Assembly: GCF_017592555.1 (NCBI RefSeq)
Contig: NZ_JAGFNS010000052.1
Coordinates: forward strand, 1-38,544
DNA from: Actinoplanes flavus
GTDB lineage: Bacteria; Actinomycetota; Actinomycetes; Mycobacteriales; Micromonosporaceae
Reading direction: 5' to 3'
DNA length: 38,544 nt
Position numbers and translations under genes: made by a program. Below are positions 30,387 to 38,502 of this stretch, piece by piece. Position 1 is the stretch's first letter, and each line of letters opens with the position of its first letter. Under the pieces are notes generated by a model, which was not told the origin of the DNA, made no database searches, and was given only the letters and a program-made list of their open reading frames with translations.

Positions 30387-33300
30387 TCAGAGGACGTCGG
30401 CAGCGAGGGCGAGCGGATTTCCGAAGCGGTGGGCCGTCACGCTGACCGCCTGCTCGCGCAGGAAGGGCAGCAGCTCCACCCGCCCGGCCTCGGTCACCGG
30501 ACCGGACCAGACCGCCAGGTCGGGCCGCCCGCCGGTGGCCGCGGCCAGCGCCGCGCCGTCGCCGCCGATCAGCCGGATCCGCCCCGCGGAGAGCCCGGCG
30601 GCGAAGGCCGCGTCGTCCTCGACGGTGATCGAACGGCACCGCGCGGCCAGCGCATCCGGCAGCGGCTCCGCGGTGGAGACTTGCACGTCGGCGCCGGTGA
30701 GCAGGCCGGCGGCCAGGACCCGGACCAGGTCGGCGAGCGAGGCGCCGGCCGCGAACCGGACGGTCACCGGGGTGGGCAGGTAGCGGAACACGTTGCGTTC
30801 CGCCTGGAGACCGGAGACGTCCGTGGGTGTACGGAAGTCGAACGCGGCGTCGCTGCGGGCGGCCCGTTCCACCGAGGCGACCTGCTCGGCGGTGAGCAGA
30901 GCGCGGGCGTCGGCGAGCAGGACCCGTACGCCGGGGTGGGTCACCTCGGCGGTCGCGGACGCCGGGCGGGGCGCCCAGCCGGTGAGCCCGGTCAGGTAGT
31001 TGGGGCCGCCGGCCTTGGTGCCGGGGCCGACCGCCGAGCGCTTCCAGCCGCCGAACGGCTGCCGCCGGACGATGGCGCCGGTGATGCCGCGGTTGACGTA
31101 CAGGTTGCCGGCCTGGATCCGGTCCAGCCAGGTGCGGACCTCGGTCTCGTCGAGCGAGTGCAGGCCCGAGGTGAGACCGAAGTCGACCTCGTTGACCAGG
31201 TCGATCGCCTCGTCCAGGGTGTCCGCGGTCATGATGCCGAGGATCGGGCCGAAGTACTCGGTGCGGTGGTAGGCCGACCCGCGGCGCACCCCGTCCCGGA
31301 CGCCGGGGCTCCACAGCTTCCCGGAGTCGTCGAGCTTGCGGGGCTCGAGCAGCCAGCGCTCACCGGCGCCCAGCGTGGTGAGCCCGTCGAGCAGTTTGCC
31401 GGCAGCCGGCTCGACCAGCGGGCCGACCTGGCTGCGCGGGTCGGACGGGTAGCCGACGTCCAGTGAGGAGACCGCGTCGAGCAGCTGGGTACGGAACCGC
31501 TGCGACCTCGCCACGCTGCCGACCAGCACCACCAGGGACGCGGCCGAGCACTTCTGCCCGGCGTGACCGAACGCCGACGACACGACGTCCTTCACGGCCA
31601 GGTCCAGGTCGGCGCTCGGAGTCACGATGATCGCGTTCTTGCCACTGGTCTCGGCGAGCAGCGGCAGGTCGGCGCGGAACGAGCGGAACAGTTCGGCGGT
31701 CTCGTACGCGCCGGTCAGGATCACCCGGTCGACGAGCGGGTGGGCGATCAGCTCCCGGCCCAGCGTGCCCTCGTCGACCTGGAGCAGGGTGACCAGGTTC
31801 GGGTCGGCGCCCGCGGAGGACAGGGCGTCCCGCAGGATGCCGGCGAGCACGGTGCCGCAGCGCTCGGCCGGGCCGGCCGGCTTGAGGACGACCGAGGAAC
31901 CGGCGGCCAGAGCCGCCAGCACCGAGCCGGCCGGGATCGCGACCGGGAAGTTCCACGGCGGCGTGACCAGGGTGAGCCGGGCCGGAACCGGGGCGGCGCC
32001 GTCGGTGCCGTCCAGTTCGGCCGACAGCTCGGCGTAGTAGTGGGCGAAGTCGACCGCCTCGGACACCTCCGGGTCGGCCTGGTCGATGGTCTTGCCGGCC
32101 TCGGCCGCCATCACCTCGATCAGGGTGTCCCGGTGCTCCTCCAGGGCGACGCCGACGGCGTGCAGAACGGCGCGGCGGTCGACGGCGCCCCAGTGCGCGG
32201 CGGCGGCCTTCTCCAGCGCCTCGTCCAGGTGCTCGCGGTCGGTGATCCGGGGCAGGTCCAGGCCCAGCGTGGAGCTGTCGACCCGGGCGAGGATCTCCCG
32301 TGCCCGGTCGCGGTGCACGGCCACGGCGGGGTCGGTGTCCGGGGTGTTGACGAACAGACCGGGCTCGGAACGGGGCACGGCCGCGTACCGGTCGGCGACC
32401 CGGTGCGGCGCCGGCACCTCGTCGTCGAGGTCGTCGAGGGAGGCCAGGAAGCGGTCCCGCTCCCGGGCGAACAGGGCCGAGTCGGAATGCAACTCGAAGA
32501 CCGCGGACATGAAGTTGTCGGCGCTGGCGCCCTCCTCCAGCCGGCGGATCAGGTAGGCGATGGCCACGTCGAACTGCTCCGGGCGTACCACCGGGGTGTA
32601 GAGCAGCAGACCGCCGACCTCGCGCCGGACCGCCTCGGCCTGGCCTTCGGCCATGCCGAGCAGCATCTCGAACTCGATGCCGTCACGCACGCCACGCTCA
32701 CCGGCCAGAATCCAGGCGTACGCGACGTCGAACAGGTTGTGGCCGGCCACACCGAGGCGGACGTTACGGATCCGGTCCGGATGCAGCGCGTAGCCGAGGA
32801 CACGCTTGTAGTTGGTGTCGGTGGCCTGCTTGCTGTCGCAGGTGGCGACCGGCCAGCCGTGCAGTTCCGCCTCGACCCGCTCCATCGGCAGGTTGGCGCC
32901 CTTGACCAGGCGGACCTTGATGCCCGCTCCACCGCGTTCACGGCGCGCCGCCGACCACTCCTGGAGGCGGATCATGGCGCTCAGCGCGTCCGGCAGATAG
33001 GCCTGGAGCACGATGCCGGCCTCCAGCCCGAGCAGGTCCGGCCGGTCCAGGAGACGGGTGAAGACCGCGATCGTGAGGTCGAGGTCCTTGTACTCCTCCA
33101 TGTCCAGGTTGACGAACTTGCCGGTCTTCGCGGCCAGCGTGAACAGCGGGGTGAGCTGCTCGACGATGTCGGCGACCGCCTCGTCGAAGGCCCACGGGTT
33201 GTGCGGGGCGACCGTCGACGACACCTTGATCGACACGTAGTCGACGTCGGGGCGGGCCAAGAGGCGCTCGGTGTTCTTCAACCGCTGCGACGCCTCGCCA

Positions 33301-33740
33301 CGGCCCAGGACGGCCTCGCCGAGCAGGTTCACGTTGAGCCGGACGTTGCGCCCGCGGATCCGCTTGATCGCCTTGCCGAGGCGGGCGTCGGTGGCGTCGA
33401 CGATGAGGTGGCCGACCATGTGGCGCAGGGCGCGGCGGGCGATCGGGACGACCACCCCGGGCATCACCGGGGCCAGCGCGCCGCCGGTCTTCACAGCCAG
33501 GCGCAGGTGCGCCGGGAGGAAGCCGGGAACGTCCTTGGCCAGGGCGGACAGCGCGCGGGCGCTGACTCGTAGGTCCTCGGGGCGGACCACGCCGTCGACG
33601 AAGCCGACGGTGAAGGCCAGGCCCTTCGGGTCGCGCAGCACACCGGCGAGCTGCGCGGCCGAACCGCCGACCGGGACGTCCGCGGCCTCGCGCAGCCAGC
33701 GCCGGACAAGGGCGATCGTCTCTTCGGCGATCTCAGACAT
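30387..33740 (-). CDS. putA: Bifunctional proline dehydrogenase / P5C dehydrogenase
   Basis: The 1117-residue enzyme oxidises proline to glutamate in two steps. The N-terminal FAD-dependent proline dehydrogenase barrel (about 80-430) shows RLNVNLLGEAVLG, YVSIKVSSTVAPHN, VNLDMEEYKDLDLT, IKVRLVKGANLPMERVEAEL and EFEMLLGMAEG. The aldehyde dehydrogenase domain (about 480-985) has TPPWNFPVAIPAGSVLAALA, Glu in LLAETSGKNAIIV (about 695) and catalytic Cys in GHAGQKCSAAS (about 730). A further ALDH-like C-terminal domain runs to the end. No N-terminal DNA-binding domain is seen, so it does not self-regulate like enterobacterial PutA. ATG at 33740 has GGAG 8 bases before it. A LysR regulator is divergent across 104 bp. 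Confidence 0.96.
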   Translation of the reverse strand: MSEIAEETIALVRRWLREAADVPVGGSAAQLAGVLRDPKGLAFTVGFVDGVVRPEDLRVSARALSALAKDVPGFLPAHLRLAVKTGGALAPVMPGVVVPIARRALRHMVGHLIVDATDARLGKAIKRIRGRNVRLNVNLLGEAVLGRGEASQRLKNTERLLARPDVDYVSIKVSSTVAPHNPWAFDEAVADIVEQLTPLFTLAAKTGKFVNLDMEEYKDLDLTIAVFTRLLDRPDLLGLEAGIVLQAYLPDALSAMIRLQEWSAARRERGGAGIKVRLVKGANLPMERVEAELHGWPVATCDSKQATDTNYKRVLGYALHPDRIRNVRLGVAGHNLFDVAYAWILAGERGVRDGIEFEMLLGMAEGQAEAVRREVGGLLLYTPVVRPEQFDVAIAYLIRRLEEGASADNFMSAVFELHSDSALFARERDRFLASLDDLDDEVPAPHRVADRYAAVPRSEPGLFVNTPDTDPAVAVHRDRAREILARVDSSTLGLDLPRITDREHLDEALEKAAAAHWGAVDRRAVLHAVGVALEEHRDTLIEVMAAEAGKTIDQADPEVSEAVDFAHYYAELSAELDGTDGAAPVPARLTLVTPPWNFPVAIPAGSVLAALAAGSSVVLKPAGPAERCGTVLAGILRDALSSAGADPNLVTLLQVDEGTLGRELIAHPLVDRVILTGAYETAELFRSFRADLPLLAETSGKNAIIVTPSADLDLAVKDVVSSAFGHAGQKCSAASLVVLVGSVARSQRFRTQLLDAVSSLDVGYPSDPRSQVGPLVEPAAGKLLDGLTTLGAGERWLLEPRKLDDSGKLWSPGVRDGVRRGSAYHRTEYFGPILGIMTADTLDEAIDLVNEVDFGLTSGLHSLDETEVRTWLDRIQAGNLYVNRGITGAIVRRQPFGGWKRSAVGPGTKAGGPNYLTGLTGWAPRPASATAEVTHPGVRVLLADARALLTAEQVASVERAARSDAAFDFRTPTDVSGLQAERNVFRYLPTPVTVRFAAGASLADLVRVLAAGLLTGADVQVSTAEPLPDALAARCRSITVEDDAAFAAGLSAGRIRLIGGDGAALAAATGGRPDLAVWSGPVTEAGRVELLPFLREQAVSVTAHRFGNPLALAADVL

Positions 33741-33844
33741 CGGGATGCTCCTTCCGTTCTCCGCCACAGTCTGTATGCCCTTTTACGGTTAGGAAAAGCG
33801 ATGCTTTATGAGCGATGTTCTTAAGTTCGGCTAACGTTTCGTTC
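33741..33844. promoter_or_regulatory. Divergent putA/LysR intergenic control region
   Basis: This AT-richer gap holds GCGATG twice (33798-33803, 33812-33817), the short dyad AAGC-GAT-GCTT (33796-33806), and GTTCTTAAGTTC (33817-33828). A -10-like TAACGT (33832-33837) lies 8 bases before the LysR GTG, so that transcript is likely leaderless. LysR proteins usually bind such a shared divergent region. Confidence 0.5.
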
Positions 33845-34753
33845 GTGCTCGAGATCCGTCGTCTCGTCCTGCTGCGTGAACTGGCCATCCGCGGCACCAT
33901 CGCGGCCGTCGCCGACGCACTGAACTTCACGCCGTCCGCCGTGTCCCAGCAGCTCAGCCAGTTGGAGAAGGAGACCGGTACGCAGCTGCTGCGCAAGGCC
34001 GGCCGCCGGGTGCAGCTCACCCCCCAGGCCGAGGTGCTGGTCGCGTCGGTCGGGGAGGTGCTGGACACCCTGGAACGCGCCGAGGCCCGCCTCCAGGCCG
34101 CGGCCACCCGGGTCACCGGCCGGGTCCGGGTCGCCGTCTTCCAGTCGGCGGCGCTCGCCTTCATGCCGGCCACGCTGCGGGCCATGGCGTCACTGCACCC
34201 GGATGTCCGGATCGAGATGACCCAGCGCGAACCCGAGGAGGCGCTGCGCGAAACCTGGGCCCGCGACTTCGACATGGTCATCGCCGAGCAATACCCGGCA
34301 CACGCCGCCCCGCACCATCCCGGCCTGGATCGCCGCGACCTGACCACCGACGCGATCCGGCTGGCCCTGCCCCCGGTGCCCGAGTCACTGCACCCGGTCG
34401 ACTCCCTCACCACGGCCCGGCACATGCCGTGGGTGATGGAGCCGCGCGGCGCCGCCTCCCGGCACTTCGCCGAACAGGTGTGCCGCCGGGCCGGCTTCGA
34501 ACCCGACGTACGCTACGAGACCGCCGACCTCCAGGCGCACATGCGGCTCGTCGAGTCCGGGAACGCGGTGGCCCTCATCCCGGACCTCATCTGGGCAGGC
34601 CGCAGCACCCCGGCACGCCTACTGGAACTGGACGGCGCTCCACGGCGCACCATCTTCACCGCCCAGCGTCTGGCCGGTTCGGCGTCACCGGCGGCCCGGG
34701 CCTTCCGCGACATCCTCGAACAGACGGTCCGGCATTCCGCCGCGCCCGCGTAG
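33845..34753 (+). CDS. LysR-family transcriptional regulator, likely controlling putA
   Basis: The 302-residue protein has an N-terminal LysR helix-turn-helix (about 1-60): LVLLRELAIRGTIAAVADAL, NFTPSAVSQQLSQLEKETGT and QLLRKAGRRVQLTPQAE. The effector domain (about 90-295) starts GRVRVAVFQSAALAFMPATL. The GTG at 33845 is chosen because L-E-I-R-R-L begins the family's first helix and a -10-like TAACGT is just upstream. Divergent arrangement with putA suggests that it senses proline or a related amino acid and controls proline use (inference). Confidence 0.93.
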   Translation: MLEIRRLVLLRELAIRGTIAAVADALNFTPSAVSQQLSQLEKETGTQLLRKAGRRVQLTPQAEVLVASVGEVLDTLERAEARLQAAATRVTGRVRVAVFQSAALAFMPATLRAMASLHPDVRIEMTQREPEEALRETWARDFDMVIAEQYPAHAAPHHPGLDRRDLTTDAIRLALPPVPESLHPVDSLTTARHMPWVMEPRGAASRHFAEQVCRRAGFEPDVRYETADLQAHMRLVESGNAVALIPDLIWAGRSTPARLLELDGAPRRTIFTAQRLAGSASPAARAFRDILEQTVRHSAAPA

Positions 34754-34818
34754 CCGCGCCCCCTGACGGAGAAGCGGCGACGGCGGGGACGGGGCCGGCC
34801 GCAGACGCACGGCTCCCG

Positions 34819-34866
34819 GCGAAGACGCGGCCCAGCGCGAAGACGCGGCCCAGCGCGAAGACGCGG
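34819..34866. repeat. 18-bp tandem repeat (2.7 units) between convergent genes
   Basis: GCGAAGACGCGGCCCAGC occurs twice exactly (34819-34836, 34837-34854), with 12 bases of a third unit to 34866. It lies in the 208-bp gap between the convergent LysR and HNH genes. I see no gene or clear terminator in the rest of 34754-34961. Confidence 0.9.
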
Positions 34867-34961
34867 CGACGTACTCGGGGCCGGCATGGCAGCAGAGGCC
34901 GCCGCGGCGAACCTGGGCACGCCGCACCACGGCCGAGCCGAGCCGTTGCGACTCAGCTAGA

Positions 34962-36449
34962 TCAGCTTCGCCGGTGGTAGTGGTTGCGGCGGGGGCGGCG
35001 TTCCTGGTCTAGCCAGCTCGGAGGCAGGAACTCCGGGCGGCCATCCGAGGCGACGCGGATCTGCCAGCCGGCGTCGTCGTGGATGAGGCGATGGTGGTGG
35101 CCGCAGAGGAGAGTCAGGTTGGCGATATCGGTTGGCCCGCCATCTGCCCAGCTGATGATGTGGTGGGCGTCGCACCAGCGGGCAGGGCGGTCGCAGCCGG
35201 GGAAGGTGCAGCCCGCATCGCGGGCGTTCAGGGCTTGCCGGAGCGTGCCGGTGGCGGTGCGGCGGGTGCGACCGGCGTCGAGGATCTGACCCTCGCCGTC
35301 GAGGATCAGCGGCAGGACCCGGGCATCGCAGGCAAGGCGGCGCACGGTGGCCGCGGAAACGGGTTCGCCGGAGTCGAGCGTGCCAGAGCTCAGTTGCCGT
35401 CGAAGGACGTCGTACTCGACGGTGATCGCGATCTGCGGACGGTCACCGCCGTTGCCCGGTAGCGCTCCCCCGGAAAGAACCAGCCGGCACACCTCGACCA
35501 GGGCATCCGCACGGCGCTGGCCCGGTGTGCGGGCCTCACCGGTGGAGGCTAGTTCGGCGGCGACACCGCCACCAGCGAATCCGGTGCTTGCGGGATCACC
35601 GGTGGAATCGGTGGTGGCGCAACCAGCGCCTGCGAAGCCAGTGCCAGCGGAACCGGCGGTGGCGCAACTGGCGACGGCCGAACCGGCGACGGCCGAACCG
35701 GCGACGGCCGAACCGGGGACGGCCGAACCGGGGACGCTGTCTGGTTTGCACAGGGGATCCAGGGCGGCGGAGACGATCGCGGCGGCCTCACTGTCGAGGA
35801 TGCCGCGCAGGCGGACGCGGCCGTCGCCGAGCGGGCTGAGCGTCACGTGGCGATGAGCGTGGGCCTCCTGCTCCTGTCGGCGCAGCCATCGAGCTTCCAC
35901 GGCTTCGGCTATGTCGGGGGCGACATGATGAAGAATCCGGCGACCGGCCGTCCGCAACCCGACGGGGTCGAGGTGGGGCGCCCAGTCGGCCAGTGTGGCC
36001 GCTGCCTCGCCACGGACCTGCGGGCTCAGGTCGTCGGGCAGTTCGGTGAGCGCGATGGTGATCGCGGCGAGTTGTTCGGCGTTGACTCGGCCGTCGGCGA
36101 TGGCTGCGTCGAGTGCGGGATTACGGTCGACCGCCTCAGCTTGGACGAGCAACCGGCCGGCGGCGCCGGGGCTGATCCGGAGCACGCCACGCAGCCAAGC
36201 CCGGGCCGATGGAGCGCCCTGGTCGGCGGGGATGCCACGCCGGCCGGCCTCCTGGACGGCGTGCAACACGGCTGCCTGCAACAACTGCTGGGCGGTGTGC
36301 ACGTCATCGAGAAACTCGAGCAACTCCGGCTGGGACAACGGCGTCAGACGCAGGGCAGCGCAATCGCCCGCCAGGCCGACGAGCGCCCGGGAGGCGGTCT
36401 CCGTCGGAACCGTCCTGGGGTCTTCGGCGTTCAGCGGTCCGGTGGTCAT
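34962..36449 (-). CDS. DUF222 (13E12-family) HNH endonuclease
   Basis: The 495-residue protein has an N-terminal DUF222 helical region (about 20-235: ELLEFLDDVHTAQQLLQAAV, GVLRISPGAAGRLLVQAEAV, RHVTLSPLGDGRVRLRGILD) and a C-terminal HNH nuclease (about 408-451: CTFPGCDRPARWCDAHHIIS and LLCGHHHRLIHD, with Cys pairs that hold zinc). Between them is a Gly/Ser/Ala linker (about 235-290) of G-S-A-V-A type made by 15-bp DNA repeats. Related genes of M. tuberculosis are mobile-like 13E12 repeats, some induced by DNA damage (from memory). A LexA-like box overlaps its promoter. ATG at 36449 is used; the open frame upstream to 37025 is repeat DNA. Confidence 0.92.
   Translation of the reverse strand: MTTGPLNAEDPRTVPTETASRALVGLAGDCAALRLTPLSQPELLEFLDDVHTAQQLLQAAVLHAVQEAGRRGIPADQGAPSARAWLRGVLRISPGAAGRLLVQAEAVDRNPALDAAIADGRVNAEQLAAITIALTELPDDLSPQVRGEAAATLADWAPHLDPVGLRTAGRRILHHVAPDIAEAVEARWLRRQEQEAHAHRHVTLSPLGDGRVRLRGILDSEAAAIVSAALDPLCKPDSVPGSAVPGSAVAGSAVAGSAVASCATAGSAGTGFAGAGCATTDSTGDPASTGFAGGGVAAELASTGEARTPGQRRADALVEVCRLVLSGGALPGNGGDRPQIAITVEYDVLRRQLSSGTLDSGEPVSAATVRRLACDARVLPLILDGEGQILDAGRTRRTATGTLRQALNARDAGCTFPGCDRPARWCDAHHIISWADGGPTDIANLTLLCGHHHRLIHDDAGWQIRVASDGRPEFLPPSWLDQERRPRRNHYHRRS
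35671..35736. repeat. 15-bp tandem repeat inside the HNH gene linker
   Basis: GCGACGGCCGAACCG is repeated exactly at 35671-35685, 35686-35700 and 35701-35715, with a one-base variant at 35716-35730 and a partial fifth copy. In the minus-strand gene it encodes G-S-A-V-A repeats, so copy-number changes lengthen or shorten the linker without a frameshift. Confidence 0.92.
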
Positions 36450-36456
36450 GTCGCCG

Positions 36457-36476
36457 ATTATCGAACATGCGTACGA
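36457..36476 (-). promoter_or_regulatory. Probable LexA (SOS) box over the HNH gene promoter
   Basis: TCGAAC-ATGC-GTACGA (36461-36476) matches the actinobacterial SOS box TCGAAC-N4-GTTCGA at 11 of 12 arm positions. It overlaps a minus-strand -10-like GATAAT (36462-36457), which is 7 bases before the ATG at 36449. LexA bound here would block the promoter, so the nuclease gene should be induced by DNA damage. Confidence 0.65.
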
Positions 36477-36818
36477 CAGAATCGGGGTGCCGCGGGCGCG
36501 AACCGTGCCTCTGCGCCACGGCCGCACAAACGGACGAAACGCTCGACCGCAGATCGGCCGGTCATGCGATAAGCGCCTGCTCGTGACATAGACGTCCCGG
36601 CTGCGCCGCGACCCTCCGGCCCGGCAGAGCCGTCGTAGCGTGGTCGCACCGGCGGCTCCACCATGGCGGTTACGTGTTGAGACATCGGCTCCGCGCCGGG
36701 CTCGCAGCCTGGCCATGACATGCAGCAGTGGGGCGATGGCCGCTTGCGGGCCAGGCGCAAGTCGGCGCGGGCCAGGAACCCGCTCGGCTGGGCCGGGACG
36801 TGGGCGGGCCCGGCGCGG

Positions 36819-37071
36819 GCCGGACGCGGGCCAGGCGCAGGCCGGACGCAGGCCAGGCGCAGGCCGGACGCAGGCCAGGCGCAGGCCAGGCACGGGTCGG
36901 ACGCGGAACAGGCGCGAGTCGGACGCAGAACAAGCATGGGTCGGACGCGGAACAGGCGCGGGCCGGACGCGGAACAGGCGCGAGTCGGACGCGGAACAGG
37001 CGCGGGCCGGACGCAGAACAAGCATGGGTCGGACGCGGAACAGGCGCGGGCCGGACGCGGAACAGGCGCGG
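36819..37071. repeat. 22-bp minisatellite, about 11.5 units
   Basis: Three units of type GCCGGACGCAGGCCAGGCGCAG (first with one change) span 36819-36884; an 11-bp half unit follows (36885-36895); then eight units run to 37071. The eight are of two kinds, one with GCGGAACAGGCGCG and one with GCAGAACAAGCATGG, in order A-B-A-A-A-B-A-A, so an 88-bp block was itself duplicated (36896-36983 and 36984-37071, three differences). The unit is not a multiple of three, and long open frames on both strands are by-products of GC content. The remaining 36477-36818 and 37072-37149 stretches show no gene I can support. Confidence 0.93.
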
Positions 37072-37149
37072 GTAGACCAGCGGTTGGGCCGCGGGTCGGT
37101 ACCAGGTGAGAGAGGCGGGGCGGGACCAGGTCAGACGCGGGCCAAGGAG

Positions 37150-37180
37150 GGCCGATCACCGGGCAGGGTCGGGATCGGCC
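37150..37180 (-). terminator. Hairpin after the cis-prenyltransferase gene
   Basis: GGCCGATC (37150-37157) and GATCGGCC (37173-37180) form an 8-bp stem with a 15-base loop, beginning 5 bases after the stop codon of the minus-strand prenyltransferase gene. There is no T-run, as is common in actinobacteria. Confidence 0.6.
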
Positions 37181-37185
37181 GGAGG

Positions 37186-37968
37186 TCAGGCGCCGAAACG
37201 GCGGTTGCGGGCGGCGTAGGAGCGCAAGGCGCGGAGGAAGTCGACCTTGCGGAAGCCGGGCCAGTAGACGTCGCTGAAGTGCAGTTCCGAGTAGGCGGCC
37301 TGCCACACCAGGAAACCTGACAGCCGGCGTTCGCCGCTGGTGCGGATCACCAGGTCCGGGTCGGGTTGGCCACCGGTGTACAAGTGGGCCGAGATGCGGT
37401 CGGCGGTCAGCCGCTGGGCGATGTCGTCGATGCCGTGCCCGGCCCGGTACTCCTCCTCCAGCAATGACCGGAACGCGTTGACGATCTCTTCTCGGCCGTC
37501 GTAGCCGATCGCGATGTTCAGGTGGAACTCCGCGTCGCTGTCCCGGGTGGCGTCCTCGGCCAGTTTGAGGGCGTGCCTGGTGGTGTCCGGCAGGACGTCG
37601 AGGCGGCCGGCCAGGTGCACCCGCCATGGGCTGGCCGGGCGAGCCAAACGCTCGGCGACCACCTGCTCGATCATCAGCATCAGGTTGCCGACCTCGCCGG
37701 CGTCGCGTTTGCGGACGTTGTCGACCGAGGCCACGAAGACGGTGACGTGCCGGATGCTGGTCTCGGCACACCAGCCGAGCACCTCGTCAAGGTGCTCGGC
37801 ACCGTATCGGTGGCCGATCCTCGGGTCGTCGAAGCCCATCTGGCGCGCCCACCGGCGGTTGCCGTCCATCACCATGGCCAGGTGCCGGGGCAGGTTCGCC
37901 GGATCGAGTTGGGCGCGCAGGCGCCGGGCGTAGAGCGCGTAGACCACGTTCTTCAGCGACGTCAGCAT
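37186..37968 (-). CDS. uppS: Cis-prenyltransferase (isoprenyl transferase, UppS-like)
   Basis: The 260-residue enzyme adds isopentenyl diphosphate units in cis to an allylic diphosphate. It has the catalytic HLAMVMDGNRRWARQMG (Asp35), then GHRYGAEHLDEVLGWCAE, and the C-terminal IPP-binding block LVIRTSGERRLSGFLVWQAA, YSELHFSDVYWPGF. Length and sequence suggest the actinobacterial short-chain group (Rv1086-like, Z,E-farnesyl diphosphate) as much as the long-chain undecaprenyl/decaprenyl synthase; product length cannot be settled by eye. It works at the membrane surface to feed lipid carrier synthesis. It stands alone between two tandem-repeat tracts. ATG at 37968 begins the usual N-terminal helix. 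Confidence 0.94.
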   Translation of the reverse strand: MLTSLKNVVYALYARRLRAQLDPANLPRHLAMVMDGNRRWARQMGFDDPRIGHRYGAEHLDEVLGWCAETSIRHVTVFVASVDNVRKRDAGEVGNLMLMIEQVVAERLARPASPWRVHLAGRLDVLPDTTRHALKLAEDATRDSDAEFHLNIAIGYDGREEIVNAFRSLLEEEYRAGHGIDDIAQRLTADRISAHLYTGGQPDPDLVIRTSGERRLSGFLVWQAAYSELHFSDVYWPGFRKVDFLRALRSYAARNRRFGA

Positions 37969-38089
37969 GGCCGCGATCGAACCACCGTCCAGAGGTGAGC
38001 GGGGCGGTCTTCACCGAACCGCCACAGGATCCGCACAACTCAGCGAGCGGCAGAGGGACCAGAGGCAGACGGACCAGCGGCAAGCGGAC

Positions 38090-38209
38090 CAGCGAGAGGC
38101 AGGCGAGCGAAAGGCAGGCGAGCGAAAGGCAGCCGAGCGAAAGGCAGCCGAGCGAAAGGCAGCCGAGCGAAAGGCAGCCGAGCGAGAGGCAGGCGAGCGA
38201 GAGGTACGG
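38090..38209. repeat. 15-bp tandem repeat, 8 units
   Basis: Eight 15-bp units run from 38090 to 38209 with consensus GAGCGAAAGGCAGCC. Units at 38135, 38150 and 38165 are identical; the edge units carry GAGCGAGAGG. Degenerate related sequence continues back to about 38040. The region encodes E-R-K-A-A-type or L-S-L-G-C-type peptides in different frames, but no start, ribosome site or domain supports a gene. Beyond it, ACTCCT (38379-38384) and AGGAGT (38393-38398) form a small hairpin. I see no gene in 37969-38455. Confidence 0.9.
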
Positions 38210-38455
38210 GAAACTGCCGTCGCTGTCCCGCACCGTAGGTAGCTTGCGCATACGGTGCCTTTCCCTGACACCGCGCGCCCTGGCGGTCGCCACCTCGCCA
38301 GACGTCGTGAGCGACCCGACTACGGGTGCCTGCTCGATGCGGCGTCGTCGGGCAGGGCGCCTAGACGAGTAAGTCCTAACTCCTTGAGCGCGAGGAGTGT
38401 GCAACTGCCCTGTACGCATGACTAGTTGTCACAGCCACTTGTCAATGCGAAACAC

Positions 38456-38502
38456 GAAGGGTGTCGATGATCTGTTTGTGACGACAGACATCAACACCCT
38501 TC
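38456..38502 (+). promoter_or_regulatory. Interrupted inverted repeat with the transposase start codon in its loop
   Basis: GAAGGGTGT (38456-38464) pairs perfectly with ACACCCTTC (38494-38502); then GATG (38466-38469) with CATC (38489-38492), and CTGT (38472-38475) with ACAG (38484-38487). The remaining loop 38476-38483 contains the GTG start codon of the IS982-type transposase. It may limit translation of transposase, or be a transposase binding site near the element end. Confidence 0.7.

Noticed and set aside
36450..37025. N-terminal extension of the HNH protein through the 22-bp repeats
   Set aside because: The extension would be low-complexity repeat peptide and would place the LexA-like box and -10 inside the gene. 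DUF222 proteins start near the ATG at 36449.
36819..37071. CRISPR array
   Set aside because: The 22-bp units are directly abutting with no unique spacers and no cas genes nearby.
36640..37320. Overlapping plus-strand open frames over the minisatellite
   Set aside because: All three frames are open because the 22-bp unit has no stop; none has a ribosome site or non-repeat domain.
38040..38251. Peptide of L-S-L-G-C repeats on the minus strand from an ATG at 38251
   Set aside because: It is simply a reading of the 15-bp tandem array; the other frames are open too and no start signal supports it.
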